DNA of 36,441 bases, taken from NCBI RefSeq assembly GCF_001556045.1, contig NZ_LSIC01000016.1, forward strand, positions 1-36,441, given 5' to 3'. The notes beneath the pieces are model-generated. The model did not search any database. It was not told where the DNA came from and saw only the letters and a list, made by a program, of their open reading frames with translations. The stretch is from Bradyrhizobium sp. CCH5-F6 (GTDB taxonomy: Bacteria; Pseudomonadota; Alphaproteobacteria; Rhizobiales; Xanthobacteraceae). Below, piece after piece: positions 17,393 to 26,552 of this stretch. Every line of letters begins with the position of its first letter. The first letter of the stretch is position 1. The translations under genes were made by a program, and so were the position numbers.

Positions 17393-18610
17393 TCAGCCCG
17401 GCGGCGGCGAGGGCGCCGGCGGCTCCTCGACATTGCCGCCCTTGTAGATGCGCGCGTAGCGGTGGCCGAGGCTCGTCAGCACCTCGTAGCCGATCGTGCC
17501 AAAATGATGCGCGAGCTCGTCGACGGTGATGCCGTCGCCGAGCAGGGTCACCATGTGGCCGCGTCGCGCCGCATTCGGCGGCAGGTCGGTGATGTCGATC
17601 GCGATCAGATCCATGGAGATACGGCCCGCGACCGGACAGCGTTTGCCGGCCACGATGACCTCGGCGCCGCGGGTTCCGTCGTTGGAGCTGGCCGCGCGGA
17701 AATAGCCGTCGGCGTAGCCGACCGCGATGATGGCGAGCTTGGTCGGCCGCCGTGCGCTCCAGGTGCCGCCGTAACCGACAGTCTCGCCGCGCTCGATGGA
17801 GCGGATCTGCACGATGCGCGCCTTGAGGTCGACCACCTGCTGCATCGGATTGTCGGCCTCCGGCGTCGGGTTGACGCCGTAGAGCGCGGCTCCCGGCCGC
17901 ACCAGGTCGAACTGGAAGGGGGCGCCCAGGAAGATGCCGGAGGAGTTGGCGAGGGCGGCAGGCACGCCGGCGAATTCACTGGCGATGCCGCGGAAGGCCG
18001 CGAGCTGTCTTGCATTGACCGGGCTGTTGAGCTGCTCGGCCGAGACCAGATGGCTCATCACCAGCGTGATGCCGTGATCGCCCGCGTTGATGCGGGGGAT
18101 GATGGCCTGCGCTTCAGCCAGCGTCAGCCCGAGCCGGTTCATGCCGGTGTCGATGTGGATCGCGGCGCCCCCGGTCCAGCCGGTGCGGCGGCAGAACACG
18201 TCCCATTCGGCGAGCTCGTTGAGATCGCCGATCACCGGCCGGCAGTTGATCTTCGCATAATGCTCGCCGGTGTTCTGGAAGTAGCCGCCGAGCACGTAGA
18301 TCGTGGGCTCCGGCACGGCCGCGCGCACCTTGCGCGCTTCCTCGATGGTGGCAACGAAGAAGGTCCTGCAGCCCGCCTTGCTCAGGGCTTGCGACACCTG
18401 CTCGGCGCCGCAGCCATAGGCGTCGGCCTTGATCACCGCCGAGCACTCGGCCGGCACCGCGGTCTTCTCGAGCTTGCGCCAATTGGCGATGATGGCGTCG
18501 AGATCGACGGTCAGCACGCCGCCATAGGCCGCGAGCGCGGCGGCCTGATTGGCCTCCGCGGAGAGAAGGCCGGATTGCGGGGTGGTCTTCGGGTCGGACG
18601 CCATTGTCAT
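17393..18610 (-). CDS. alr: Alanine racemase
   Basis: Alr is a PLP enzyme that converts L-alanine to D-alanine for peptidoglycan. The 405-residue protein has the PLP-binding Lys61 in VIKADAYGCG, the typical RPGAALYGVNP motif and the catalytic tyrosine region VGYGGTW. It also has an N-terminal extension of about 30 residues and a Pro-rich C-terminal tail. Most family members read KADAYGHG; here His is replaced by Cys. A second possible start lies two codons downstream at 18604. It ends 12 bases from the small Cys-rich gene and begins 48 bases after dnaB, so dnaB-alr are probably cotranscribed. Confidence 0.95.
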   Translation of the reverse strand: MTMASDPKTTPQSGLLSAEANQAAALAAYGGVLTVDLDAIIANWRKLEKTAVPAECSAVIKADAYGCGAEQVSQALSKAGCRTFFVATIEEARKVRAAVPEPTIYVLGGYFQNTGEHYAKINCRPVIGDLNELAEWDVFCRRTGWTGGAAIHIDTGMNRLGLTLAEAQAIIPRINAGDHGITLVMSHLVSAEQLNSPVNARQLAAFRGIASEFAGVPAALANSSGIFLGAPFQFDLVRPGAALYGVNPTPEADNPMQQVVDLKARIVQIRSIERGETVGYGGTWSARRPTKLAIIAVGYADGYFRAASSNDGTRGAEVIVAGKRCPVAGRISMDLIAIDITDLPPNAARRGHMVTLLGDGITVDELAHHFGTIGYEVLTSLGHRYARIYKGGNVEEPPAPSPPPG

Positions 18611-18658
18611 GGCGCCGTTTTACGCAAGAGACCTGTGAGGTTCAACCCGGGGAACAAT

Positions 18659-20164
<1,506 letters not shown>

Positions 20165-20372
20165 GGTCGGACGTGCTTAGCAATTTTCTCGGGCGGATGC
20201 GGGGCCGGGATAAAGCGCCGCCGCAGGCGAAAGCGGAAGCAAAAGCTGACCGCTATCAACCGCTCAGTAAAAATGGTGGATGATTGGCAGCCGCAGCACG
20301 CGCCGCGCTTGACGCATTTTCGCGGAACCCGCTCGGGCTGGAAACGGCCGCGCCGCGACCGCGCCATGGAAA

Positions 20373-20378
20373 TATAAT
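20373..20378 (+). promoter_or_regulatory. Orphan TATAAT hexamer in the dnaB upstream gap
   Basis: A perfect TATAAT lies on the plus strand, with no clear -35 and no plus-strand gene until 20718. It might start a short non-coding transcript antisense to the small membrane gene, or be chance in an AT-richer patch. Confidence 0.2.
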
Positions 20379-20459
20379 GAAACCGTGAACCTAATGGATT
20401 GGCGCGCCGACGTATTCAGAAGCGCGCGAAACGACGCACGTCGGGAGCTTCGGCTCGGA

Positions 20460-20579
20460 TCAGACCAGCAGGAGATAGACCAGCGCAACCAGGGCCGCCC
20501 CGACGCCGGTGACGATCAGGGCGTAGTCGGTGCGGAGGTCGTCCTGCACGTCGAATGAGGTTTGGGTCTCTTTGCTCAT
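20460..20579 (-). CDS. Tiny single-pass membrane protein
   Basis: An ATG at 20579 opens a 39-residue frame ending at TGA (20460-20462). The first 19 residues are polar and acidic (MSKETQTSFDVQDDLRTDY). The remaining 20 form one strongly hydrophobic helix (ALIVTGVGAALVALVYLLLV) that runs to the C-terminus, so it looks tail-anchored. Codon third positions are GC-rich, as in neighbouring genes. The ribosome binding site is weak. A perfect CRP-type dyad is centred about 41 bases upstream of the ATG. I do not recognise the family. Confidence 0.55.
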   Translation of the reverse strand: MSKETQTSFDVQDDLRTDYALIVTGVGAALVALVYLLLV

Positions 20580-20611
20580 GGCGACGATCTAAGCCAGGTC
20601 CGACCAGACTT

Positions 20612-20629
20612 ATGTGAAGCAGATCACAT
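20612..20629. promoter_or_regulatory. Perfect CRP-type dyad
   Basis: The sequence ATGTGAAGCAGATCACAT is a perfect ATGTGA-N6-TCACAT dyad, which equals the core of the E. coli CRP consensus. It sits between the divergent tiny membrane gene (ATG at 20579) and the 68-residue gene (ATG at 20718). The FixK/FNR-type box of rhizobia is TTGAT-N4-ATCAA, which this does not match as well. Binding by a Crp/Fnr-family regulator with cAMP is inference. Confidence 0.6.
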
Positions 20630-20717
20630 CTCCCCGGATTCTTTCGGGGGTAGTGCCGGAACAGGCAGGCGGGCAGGGGGTTATCCCCGTCCGGCCAGCA
20701 GAGAGACGAGGCAGGCG

Positions 20718-20924
20718 ATGCGGCCAGAACGGCAGCACCAGATGTGGCGGAGCGAGGCAGGCAGCCGGCTGTGGCTGTCCGGCCTGATTGCGGCAATGGA
20801 GCAGGTCGAGCGGCCGGATGTACGGCGCCAGCCTGTCGCACCCGAACTCCTCGCGGAACTGCGCGCCCAATTGGCGTTAACGGAATCTTTCCGGCTCTCC
20901 CGGATTTCGACCCTGCGCCACTAG
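20718..20924 (+). CDS. Hypothetical 68-residue protein
   Basis: From the ATG at 20718 (preceded by GACGAGGCAGG) this frame gives 68 residues beginning MRPERQHQMWRSEAGSRLW. It is basic and helical, with no signal peptide or membrane segment; the C-terminal part is LLAELRAQLALTESFRL. The frame is open further upstream, but that part would cover the CRP-type site, so the internal ATG is preferred. It ends 3 bases from the end of the convergent cfa gene. I do not recognise the family. Confidence 0.5.
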   Translation: MRPERQHQMWRSEAGSRLWLSGLIAAMEQVERPDVRRQPVAPELLAELRAQLALTESFRLSRISTLRH

Positions 20925-20927
20925 CGC

Positions 20928-22178
20928 TCATTCGCCGGCGAGCTTCAGCCTGGGCTTGGTGCCGCTTTCGAGACCGCGGAGCCGGGCCTCTTCCCGCCCG
21001 ATGTAGTCGCGCGTCATGGGCACCACGCCCTGGCGGCGGGTGATCTGGATCTGGAAGTTCATCATGCCCTGCTTTCGGAACGTCATCTCGCAAGCCGCGA
21101 GATAGAATTCCCACATCAGGGCGAAGCGCTCGTCGTAGAGTTGCACGGCCTCCTCGCGCCGCGCCATGAAGCGCTCCCGCCAGGCCTTCAGCGTCTCGGC
21201 GTAGTGCAGGCGCAGAATCTCGATGTCGCAGACTAGGAGGCCCGCTCGCTCGATCGCCGGCAGCACCTCCGAGAGCGCGGGGATGTAGCCGCCGGGGAAG
21301 ATGTATTTGGCGATCCAGGGATTGGTCGAGTCCGGGCCCTGCGAACGGCCGATCGAGTGCAGCAGCATGACGCCGTCCTCGTTCAGCAGTTCGGCGCAGC
21401 GCTTGAAATAGGCGTCATAGAACCTTGCCCCGACATGCTCGAACATGCCGACCGAGACGATGCGGTCGAACGTGCCGTCAACGTCCCGATAATCCTGCAG
21501 CTGGAATCTGGCCGAGTGCGCCAGGCCCTTTTCGGCGGCGCGCGAATTGGCGACCTGCAACTGCTCGGTCGACAGCGTGATGCCGGTGACATCGGCGCCC
21601 GCGATCTCGGCGAGATAGAGCCCGAGGCCGCCCCAGCCCGAGCCGATGTCGAGCACGCGCTGGCCGTCCTTGATGAGAAGCTTCGCTGCGATGTGCCGCT
21701 TCTTGGCCAGCTGCGCGTCGTCCAGAGACATCTCGGGCGTTTCGAAATAGGCACAGCTGTATTGCTTGTCGGCATCGAGAAAGAGCGAATAGAGCCGGCC
21801 GTCGAGATCGTAGTGATGAGCGACGTTGTTTCGGGAGCGGGTGGGGAGATTGAACTGCTTCAGGTGCCGCGTCAGGTAGCGCAGGTGCCACCACGGTTTT
21901 GCCCACTGCGGCAATAGGTCGGGTTGATCGAGCAGGATCGCGAGGGCATCAGCTATGGTGCCGCGCTCGACCACGAACTCGCCGACCATATAGGCCTCGC
22001 CCAGGCCCAGTTCGGGATTGATGAGGATCTTGCGCTCCGCGTCCGCGGTGGCGAAGCGAACCGCGACCGGCTCGCCGGAGCCATCGCCGAAGGTGAACTT
22101 CGATCCGCTCGCGCTGGTCACCGTCAGCGACCCGCGGCGAATGAATTGAGACAGGAATCCACGCAACAAACGGTCCAT
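20928..22178 (-). CDS. cfa: Cyclopropane-fatty-acyl-phospholipid synthase
   Basis: Cfa transfers a methylene group from S-adenosylmethionine to double bonds of membrane phospholipid acyl chains. The 416-residue protein starts at ATG 22178, six bases after GGAGGAA; a GTG two codons upstream abuts that site and is unlikely. The N-terminal lipid-binding domain (about 1-115) leads into the Rossmann methyltransferase with VLDIGSGWGGLG at 175-186. NNVAHHYDLDGRLYSLFLD and YSCAYFETPEMSL are typical Cfa signatures, and FYLAACEMTFR holds the conserved Cys. Substrate double bonds could be supplied by the desaturase encoded at 28075. Length is slightly above the E. coli enzyme. Confidence 0.95.
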   Translation of the reverse strand: MDRLLRGFLSQFIRRGSLTVTSASGSKFTFGDGSGEPVAVRFATADAERKILINPELGLGEAYMVGEFVVERGTIADALAILLDQPDLLPQWAKPWWHLRYLTRHLKQFNLPTRSRNNVAHHYDLDGRLYSLFLDADKQYSCAYFETPEMSLDDAQLAKKRHIAAKLLIKDGQRVLDIGSGWGGLGLYLAEIAGADVTGITLSTEQLQVANSRAAEKGLAHSARFQLQDYRDVDGTFDRIVSVGMFEHVGARFYDAYFKRCAELLNEDGVMLLHSIGRSQGPDSTNPWIAKYIFPGGYIPALSEVLPAIERAGLLVCDIEILRLHYAETLKAWRERFMARREEAVQLYDERFALMWEFYLAACEMTFRKQGMMNFQIQITRRQGVVPMTRDYIGREEARLRGLESGTKPRLKLAGE

Positions 22179-22451
22179 CGACACTTCCTCCGAGCGAACC
22201 CGAAAGATGCGACTAACCCGGCTTTCACCTCTGACGCCCAGGCGCCGCAGCGGTTCCTATGCGTTTGCATCCAAATCTAGCGAGGCGGTTCCGCCTGCGC
22301 TATTGCACTGTATTCAAAGCCGATATTCGAAAACAGCTTAATCACATCCTTGCGCTTGGACCTGCTTCCATTCGCGGCTCAATCGGTTAAAAGGTGACCG
22401 CCGCCGCGCCGAATGCGGGCTGGTTCGCGGAATTCAACGGAGATAGTTAGA

Positions 22452-23330
22452 ATGTCGAGCCGAGCGCTCAGCCTCGCGACGGTATTGCTTCTGATCGGCT
22501 TCGGCGCGGCCGATTCCGTTTTTGCGCAGGCGACGAACCTCGAAGCCGGCAAGACCCCGTCCCAGCTCTTCTCGCAGACCTGCAATGTCTGCCACAAGAG
22601 CCCGCGCGGACTGTTGAAGTCCGTGCCACCGGGTTCGCTTCCGGGCTTCCTGCGCCAGCACTACACCACGAGCTCGGACATGGCGGGCCTCCTCGCCAAC
22701 TACCTGATCTCCAACGGTGCTACCGACACCCGCTACCAGGCCAAGGACGGCAAGAAGGACGGCGCCAGGGACAAGGAAGCCACCACCGCTCCGGCCCAGT
22801 CGCCCGAGCATCAGGGCCGCCGCCAGCGCTCGCAAGACGCCGCAGGGCCGGAAGGCGCGAAGCCGGACGGACAGGCAGCGCCCGAGGCCCGCAAAGGCAA
22901 GCGGCGCGCCAAGCCAGGGGCTGAGGAAGCCCCGAAGGTCGATGCCGCCGTGCCAGCCACCGAAGACAAGAAGACCGAGCCAAAGCCTGAGGCCGTCAAG
23001 CCCGACAGCGCCAGGGCCGAGCCGGATAGCGGCAAGGCATCAGACAAGGCATCAGAGAAGCCCGTCGAGACCAAACCAGATAGCGCGGCGAGGGTCGCGC
23101 CGGCCGGCAACGAAGCATCGCGACCCGATCCGGTCCCGCAAGTGACGCCGGCTGCGCCTGCCGCCGCAAAACCAGCCGAGCCGGCGGCGCCCAAGCCGGC
23201 GGAAGAGGCCGCTTCCAAGCCGGCCGCGCCTGCGGCCAGCTCCGAACCGGCGGCGAAGCCCCGGCAGGAGCCAGCGCCGCCCGCGGCCGCTGCAGCCCCC
23301 ACGGCGCCAGCACCGCCGATCTCGCGCTAA
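22452..23330 (+). CDS. Secreted c-type cytochrome-like protein with long Pro/Ala tail
   Basis: This 292-residue protein starts at ATG 22452 with GGAG ten bases upstream. A signal peptide (about 1-25) precedes a small domain of about 65 residues containing one heme-attachment motif, CNVCH at 44-48. Candidate axial methionine ligands follow, for example in SSDMAGLLANYL. From about residue 92 to the end the protein is low-complexity Ala/Pro/Lys/Glu with many PA, KP and EP repeats, probably an extended periplasmic arm. It may carry electrons or bind heme near the wall. It is monocistronic, with a strong hairpin 22 bases after the stop. Confidence 0.78.
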   Translation: MSSRALSLATVLLLIGFGAADSVFAQATNLEAGKTPSQLFSQTCNVCHKSPRGLLKSVPPGSLPGFLRQHYTTSSDMAGLLANYLISNGATDTRYQAKDGKKDGARDKEATTAPAQSPEHQGRRQRSQDAAGPEGAKPDGQAAPEARKGKRRAKPGAEEAPKVDAAVPATEDKKTEPKPEAVKPDSARAEPDSGKASDKASEKPVETKPDSAARVAPAGNEASRPDPVPQVTPAAPAAAKPAEPAAPKPAEEAASKPAAPAASSEPAAKPRQEPAPPAAAAAPTAPAPPISR

Positions 23331-23352
23331 ATCCGTTACCTTCCTGGACACG

Positions 23353-23379
23353 CGGAGGCCGCCAACATGGCGGCCTCCG
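23353..23379 (+). terminator. Strong hairpin after the cytochrome-like gene
   Basis: A perfect 12-base stem (CGGAGGCCGCCA at 23353-23364, TGGCGGCCTCCG at 23368-23379) with loop ACA follows the stop codon by 22 bases. The following sequence TATCGTATT is only weakly U-rich, so termination may be partial or Rho-assisted. Confidence 0.65.
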
Positions 23380-23386
23380 TATCGTA

Positions 23387-23426
23387 TTGACCAAAACTAG
23401 AGCATTACTCTAGAGTGTAACTCTAG
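23387..23426 (+). promoter_or_regulatory. TetR-gene promoter with a three-part CTCTAG dyad operator
   Basis: The -35 TTGACC (23387-23392) and -10 TAGAGT (23411-23416) lie 18 bases apart. Over the -10 sits a 30-base dyad (23397-23426): CTAGAG at the left end, the perfect palindrome ACTCTAGAGT at 23407-23416 in the centre, and CTCTAG at the right end. Its right edge runs into the AGGAG ribosome binding site of the regulator. This geometry suggests autorepression by the TetR protein, possibly by two dimers. Confidence 0.7.
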
Positions 23427-23435
23427 GAGCGGTCG

Positions 23436-24032
23436 ATGACGTCGAGCGTGCGAGACGAGCTGTTGGCAGCCGGGCTGATCGTGTTCGACCGAGTCGGCTT
23501 CGAAGCCGCAACGGTCGCCGCGATCCGCGCGCGGGCGCGCGCCTCCAACGGCAGCTTCTTTCACGCCTTCGGCTCGAAAAAGGAGCTCGCGGGCGCGCTG
23601 TTCCTGGAGGTCTTGCGGCTCTATCACGCAGCGATGCTGGCCGCGCTCGATTCCCTGCCGGGCGCCGAGCAGGGCATCGATCGCCTGGTCCGGGCACATC
23701 TCGACTGGGTGGTCACCAGCCGGCGCGAGGCGCGCTACCTGTTCGAGATCTCGCGCAGCGAATGGGGCGAGGACGTGCGCGACGCTCAGCGCGCACAGAA
23801 TGCGCGGCTTGCCGACGGCATCGAGCGCTGGCGCGCGCCGCTGGTTGCAAGCGGCGAGCTTCTGCCGATGACCCCGGTCATGTTCGTCAGCCAGCTCATC
23901 GGGCCGGCGCAGATCTTCTGCCGCGCGTTTCTGTCGGGGCGAGACCGCTCCGACCCGCGCGCCGAGGCCGACACGCTGATCGCCTGCGCCATCCGGGCGC
24001 TTCGGCCCCTCGATCGCATCAACAAGCAATGA
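23436..24032 (+). CDS. TetR-family transcriptional regulator
   Basis: This 198-residue regulator has an N-terminal TetR helix-turn-helix (about 6-52), including VGFEAATVAAIRARARASNGSFFHAFGSKKELAGALF. An all-helical ligand-binding domain follows. It starts ten bases after the operator-like dyad, which probably controls it. A hotdog thioesterase gene begins 13 bases after its stop and is very likely cotranscribed. The inducer could be an acyl-CoA or aromatic CoA ester given that partner, but this is inference. Confidence 0.9.
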   Translation: MTSSVRDELLAAGLIVFDRVGFEAATVAAIRARARASNGSFFHAFGSKKELAGALFLEVLRLYHAAMLAALDSLPGAEQGIDRLVRAHLDWVVTSRREARYLFEISRSEWGEDVRDAQRAQNARLADGIERWRAPLVASGELLPMTPVMFVSQLIGPAQIFCRAFLSGRDRSDPRAEADTLIACAIRALRPLDRINKQ

Positions 24033-24044
24033 GGAGAGAGCCGC

Positions 24045-24512
24045 ATGCGAGCCGAAGCTGATCCGGAATTCGCGCCAATTGCCGAGCGCATCCACGCCAA
24101 TGTCGGCCGGCAGGGCTTCATGAACCTGGTCGGCGCCGAGCTATCCGAATTGTCGCGCGGCACCTGCACCATTGCCGTTGAGCGCCGGCCGGAGCTGCTT
24201 CAGCAGCACGGCTTCTTCCATGGCGGCGTGACGGCCTTCCTGGTCGACAACGCCACGACGATCGCGGCCGCCACCTCGCGCGGCCAGGCGGCGCTGACGG
24301 CAGAATACAAGCTCAATCTGTTGTCGCCTGCGGTCGGCGACAAGCTGATCTGCCGTGCCAGGGTGATCAAGCCGGGCCGTCAAGTGTCGGTGGTTGCGGC
24401 CGACGTGTTCTGCGTCAGCGGCGGTGTCGAGAAGCATACGGCAACCGCGTTGGCCTCGATCGCAATGTTGAGCGAGGACGTCGCCGCCCAAACGAAAAGC
24501 CCGGCCGCCTGA
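24045..24512 (+). CDS. PaaI-type hotdog thioesterase
   Basis: This 155-residue single hotdog-fold protein is of the PaaI/4HBT acyl-CoA thioesterase family. HGFFHGGVTAFLVDNA (about 55-70) contains the HGG turn (59-61) and the conserved acid Asp68, followed by the central helix. TAEYKLNLLSPAVGDKL is the usual strand region after it. It hydrolyses a CoA thioester, with the acyl group unknown. GAGGAGAG precedes the ATG. It follows the TetR gene in the same operon. Its 3' end carries the stem that forms an intrinsic terminator for the opposing rplI transcript. Confidence 0.88.
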   Translation: MRAEADPEFAPIAERIHANVGRQGFMNLVGAELSELSRGTCTIAVERRPELLQQHGFFHGGVTAFLVDNATTIAAATSRGQAALTAEYKLNLLSPAVGDKLICRARVIKPGRQVSVVAADVFCVSGGVEKHTATALASIAMLSEDVAAQTKSPAA

Positions 24513-24524
24513 GGCAACCGGGCT
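24490..24524 (-). terminator. Intrinsic terminator of the rplI transcript
   Basis: On the minus strand AGCCCGG (24524-24518) pairs with CCGGGCT (24504-24498) and is followed by TTTTCGTTT, a usable U-tract, about 30 bases after the rplI stop. On the plus strand the same stem overlaps the thioesterase stop codon but lacks a U-tract. Confidence 0.7.
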
Positions 24525-24553
24525 GATCTACACTCACGAGCTGTACGTGCTGC

Positions 24554-25153
24554 TTACTTCTCTTCCGCTGGCGCCGGTGCGACCTCGTCGTCGAGCTGGG
24601 CTTCCGGATCGAAGAATTCGCCGGCGGCGGCGATCGCCTCGGCGGCTGCGTCGCGATCCTCGTTGCGGGTCGAGATGTCCTCGCCGCGATTGATGCGCTC
24701 GGCCTCGTCCTGGCTGCGCGCGACCGTCACGGTGATATCGACCTCGACCTCGGGGTGGACCGCGACGATGACGGTGTGCTTGCCGATGGTCTTGATCGGC
24801 GCGTCGAGCTGCACCTGCGGACGGTCGAGGTGGATACCGTCGGCCTCGAACGCCATGACGATGTCACGCACCGTGACCGAGCCGAACAGCTGACCCGCTT
24901 CCGAGGCCTGACGGATCACGATGATGTTCTTGTCCTTGATCTTCTCGGCGACCTTGGACGCTTCGCCCTTGGCCTGAATGTTGCGGGCTTCGAGTTCGGC
25001 CTTCATGCCGTCATACTTGGCCCGGTTGTCGGCGGTGGCGCGCAGCGCCTTGCCGCGCTTGAGCAGGAAATTGCGGGCGTAGCCATCGCGAACCTTCACG
25101 ACTTCGCCCATGTGGCCGAGCTTGTTGACGCGCTCCAGCAAAATGACTTCCAT
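24554..25153 (-). CDS. rplI: Ribosomal protein L9 (bL9)
   Basis: L9 is a 50S subunit protein that binds 23S rRNA and helps keep the reading frame. The 199-residue protein begins [25 protein letters not shown] after a good AAAGGAG. The N-domain, long connecting helix and C-domain are evident. About 50 extra residues at the C-terminus are acidic and Ala-rich and end in APAPAEEK, longer than the E. coli protein of about 149. The frame is open further upstream into the DUF2232 gene, but that part is not L9. It is the last gene of the rpsF-rpsR-DUF2232-rplI group and ends at an intrinsic terminator. Confidence 0.97.
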   Translation of the reverse strand: MEVILLERVNKLGHMGEVVKVRDGYARNFLLKRGKALRATADNRAKYDGMKAELEARNIQAKGEASKVAEKIKDKNIIVIRQASEAGQLFGSVTVRDIVMAFEADGIHLDRPQVQLDAPIKTIGKHTVIVAVHPEVEVDITVTVARSQDEAERINRGEDISTRNEDRDAAAEAIAAAGEFFDPEAQLDDEVAPAPAEEK

Positions 25154-25200
25154 ATTCGTTCTCCTTTGAAGTGATCTGAGTTGCAGGTTTCGGGTTGGAC

Positions 25201-26178
25201 TTAAGGGGTCGGCAGCGGCGGCGGTTGCCGGCTGCGGAGGAAACGCTCGCGGAAGCCGAACACGGCATCGGCAAGACCGAGAATCACCATGGCGATCACG
25301 GGCCATCCGAACACGACGACGACGGCGTAGGTCGAACTGAGCCAGAACGTGCGGCTCTTCAGCGCCAGAGTCAGCGTGTGCAGCACGGCGAAACCGGTCA
25401 GGGCATAGCCCATCATGAGCGCCGCAGTGACGATCTGCGCCGCGATCCCAAGCAGCCCGCCGGTGAAACAGAATGCGAGTGCGATGCAGAGCGCGACCAG
25501 CGTCATCGGCGGCAGCTCCGCCGTCTTCAGATCCGGCCAAGGACGACGCAGCCGGCCCGACGTCGCGGTCACCTTGGCGCTGAGCCAGAGATTCAGCGTG
25601 AGCGTCATCATCGCGATGATGGTGGCGGCGGCCGGCACGATGCGCACCAGCGCTTCGACGTACTGGCCGGCTTCGCCCGACGTTTGCGGGTCGGTGGAGC
25701 GGAGGAGGCGCATCAGGCCGCGTCGCAGCGAGCCGGTAATGCTCTCGGCGTCGGTGCCGAGCGTGAGCAGGGCGGCGATCGTGGTCAGCGTGGCGAAGGC
25801 TGCAATCCAGAGCAGGATCCGGCCGACCGGATACCACTCGACATCCGGCTCCGCGGCCGGCATGGGGCCGGTAGCAGGCGCGACACCTCCGACCTGCCGG
25901 CCGAGCAGGACGAGATGGCCGAGCCACCAGGCGGGCAGCGCGACGGTGACGGCGAAGGCGATGCCGTAGGGCAGGCCGAACAGGGCGCCGAGCCCGATCG
26001 CGGCGGCGATGCCGCCGAGGCTGGCGCAAAGCGGTCCCCAGCCGATCGCGGCGACCATCAGCGGCAGAGGTGCGAGATAAAACAGGACGAGCGAGATCAG
26101 CGCGCCCGAGATGATCGAGGCGAACATCAGCGCCGACGCAGCGCCGGCGATCAGGGCAATGAGTGCAAATGCCATCAT
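25201..26178 (-). CDS. DUF2232 polytopic membrane protein
   Basis: This 325-residue inner-membrane protein has about eight hydrophobic helices spread along its length and a polar C-terminus. The sequence and its place between rpsR and rplI match the YybS-like DUF2232 family, which keeps this position across many alphaproteobacteria. Two consecutive ATGs (26178 and 26175) follow GGGAGCGGGA; an upstream TTG at 26223 lacks a ribosome binding site. The function is unknown. It lies downstream of a terminator-like hairpin after rpsR, so its expression is probably lower than that of the ribosomal genes. The rplI start is 48 bases beyond its stop. Confidence 0.88.
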   Translation of the reverse strand: MMAFALIALIAGAASALMFASIISGALISLVLFYLAPLPLMVAAIGWGPLCASLGGIAAAIGLGALFGLPYGIAFAVTVALPAWWLGHLVLLGRQVGGVAPATGPMPAAEPDVEWYPVGRILLWIAAFATLTTIAALLTLGTDAESITGSLRRGLMRLLRSTDPQTSGEAGQYVEALVRIVPAAATIIAMMTLTLNLWLSAKVTATSGRLRRPWPDLKTAELPPMTLVALCIALAFCFTGGLLGIAAQIVTAALMMGYALTGFAVLHTLTLALKSRTFWLSSTYAVVVVFGWPVIAMVILGLADAVFGFRERFLRSRQPPPLPTP

Positions 26179-26259
26179 CAGCTGTCCCGCTCCCTTCGAG
26201 CGGTTAGAGGCATCTCGCCCCAACCATCGGCGACCGGACGACCCGGAAGCCTTATGAGT

Positions 26260-26296
26260 TCAAAAAGTGACGACCGGCGGCCACGGCCGCCGGTCG
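26260..26296 (-). terminator. Terminator or attenuator between rpsR and DUF2232
   Basis: On the minus strand CGACCGGCGGC (26296-26286) and GCCGCCGGTCG (26281-26271) form a perfect 11-base stem with a 4-base loop. It is followed within three bases by CTTTTTG. This is a good intrinsic terminator placed inside the ribosomal operon, so readthrough would set the level of DUF2232 and rplI. Confidence 0.75.
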
Positions 26297-26307
26297 AATT
26301 GGTCGTA

Positions 26308-26547
26308 TCAGCGAATGACGTAGGGCAGGAGGCCCAGGAAGCGCGCGCGCTTGATGGCGCGGGCGAGTTCACGCTGCTTCTTCGCGGACACCGCGGTGAT
26401 GCGGCTCGGCACGATCTTGCCGCGCTCGGAGACATAACGCATCAGCAGCTTGGAGTCCTTGTAGTCGATCTTCGGAGCATTGGCGCCCGTGAAGGGGCAG
26501 CTCTTGCGACGACGGAAAAACGGGCGACGTGCACCAGCTTCAGCCAT
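26308..26547 (-). CDS. rpsR: Ribosomal protein S18 (bS18)
   Basis: S18 is a small-subunit protein that pairs with S6 on the 30S platform. The 79-residue sequence contains [11 protein letters not shown] and [28 protein letters not shown]..., which is diagnostic for the family. Its start is six bases after the rpsF stop, fitting co-translation of the S6-S18 pair. The single N-terminal Cys in KSCPF is a remnant of the zinc-binding form of S18, so this version does not bind zinc in the four-Cys manner. Confidence 0.97.
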   Translation of the reverse strand: MAEAGARRPFFRRRKSCPFTGANAPKIDYKDSKLLMRYVSERGKIVPSRITAVSAKKQRELARAIKRARFLGLLPYVIR

Positions 26548-26552
26548 TGGTC

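Noticed and set aside
25154..26029. Upstream extension of the rplI frame into DUF2232
   Set aside because: This part is out of frame with the DUF2232 gene and unlike L9; the L9 start has a strong ribosome binding site at 25153.
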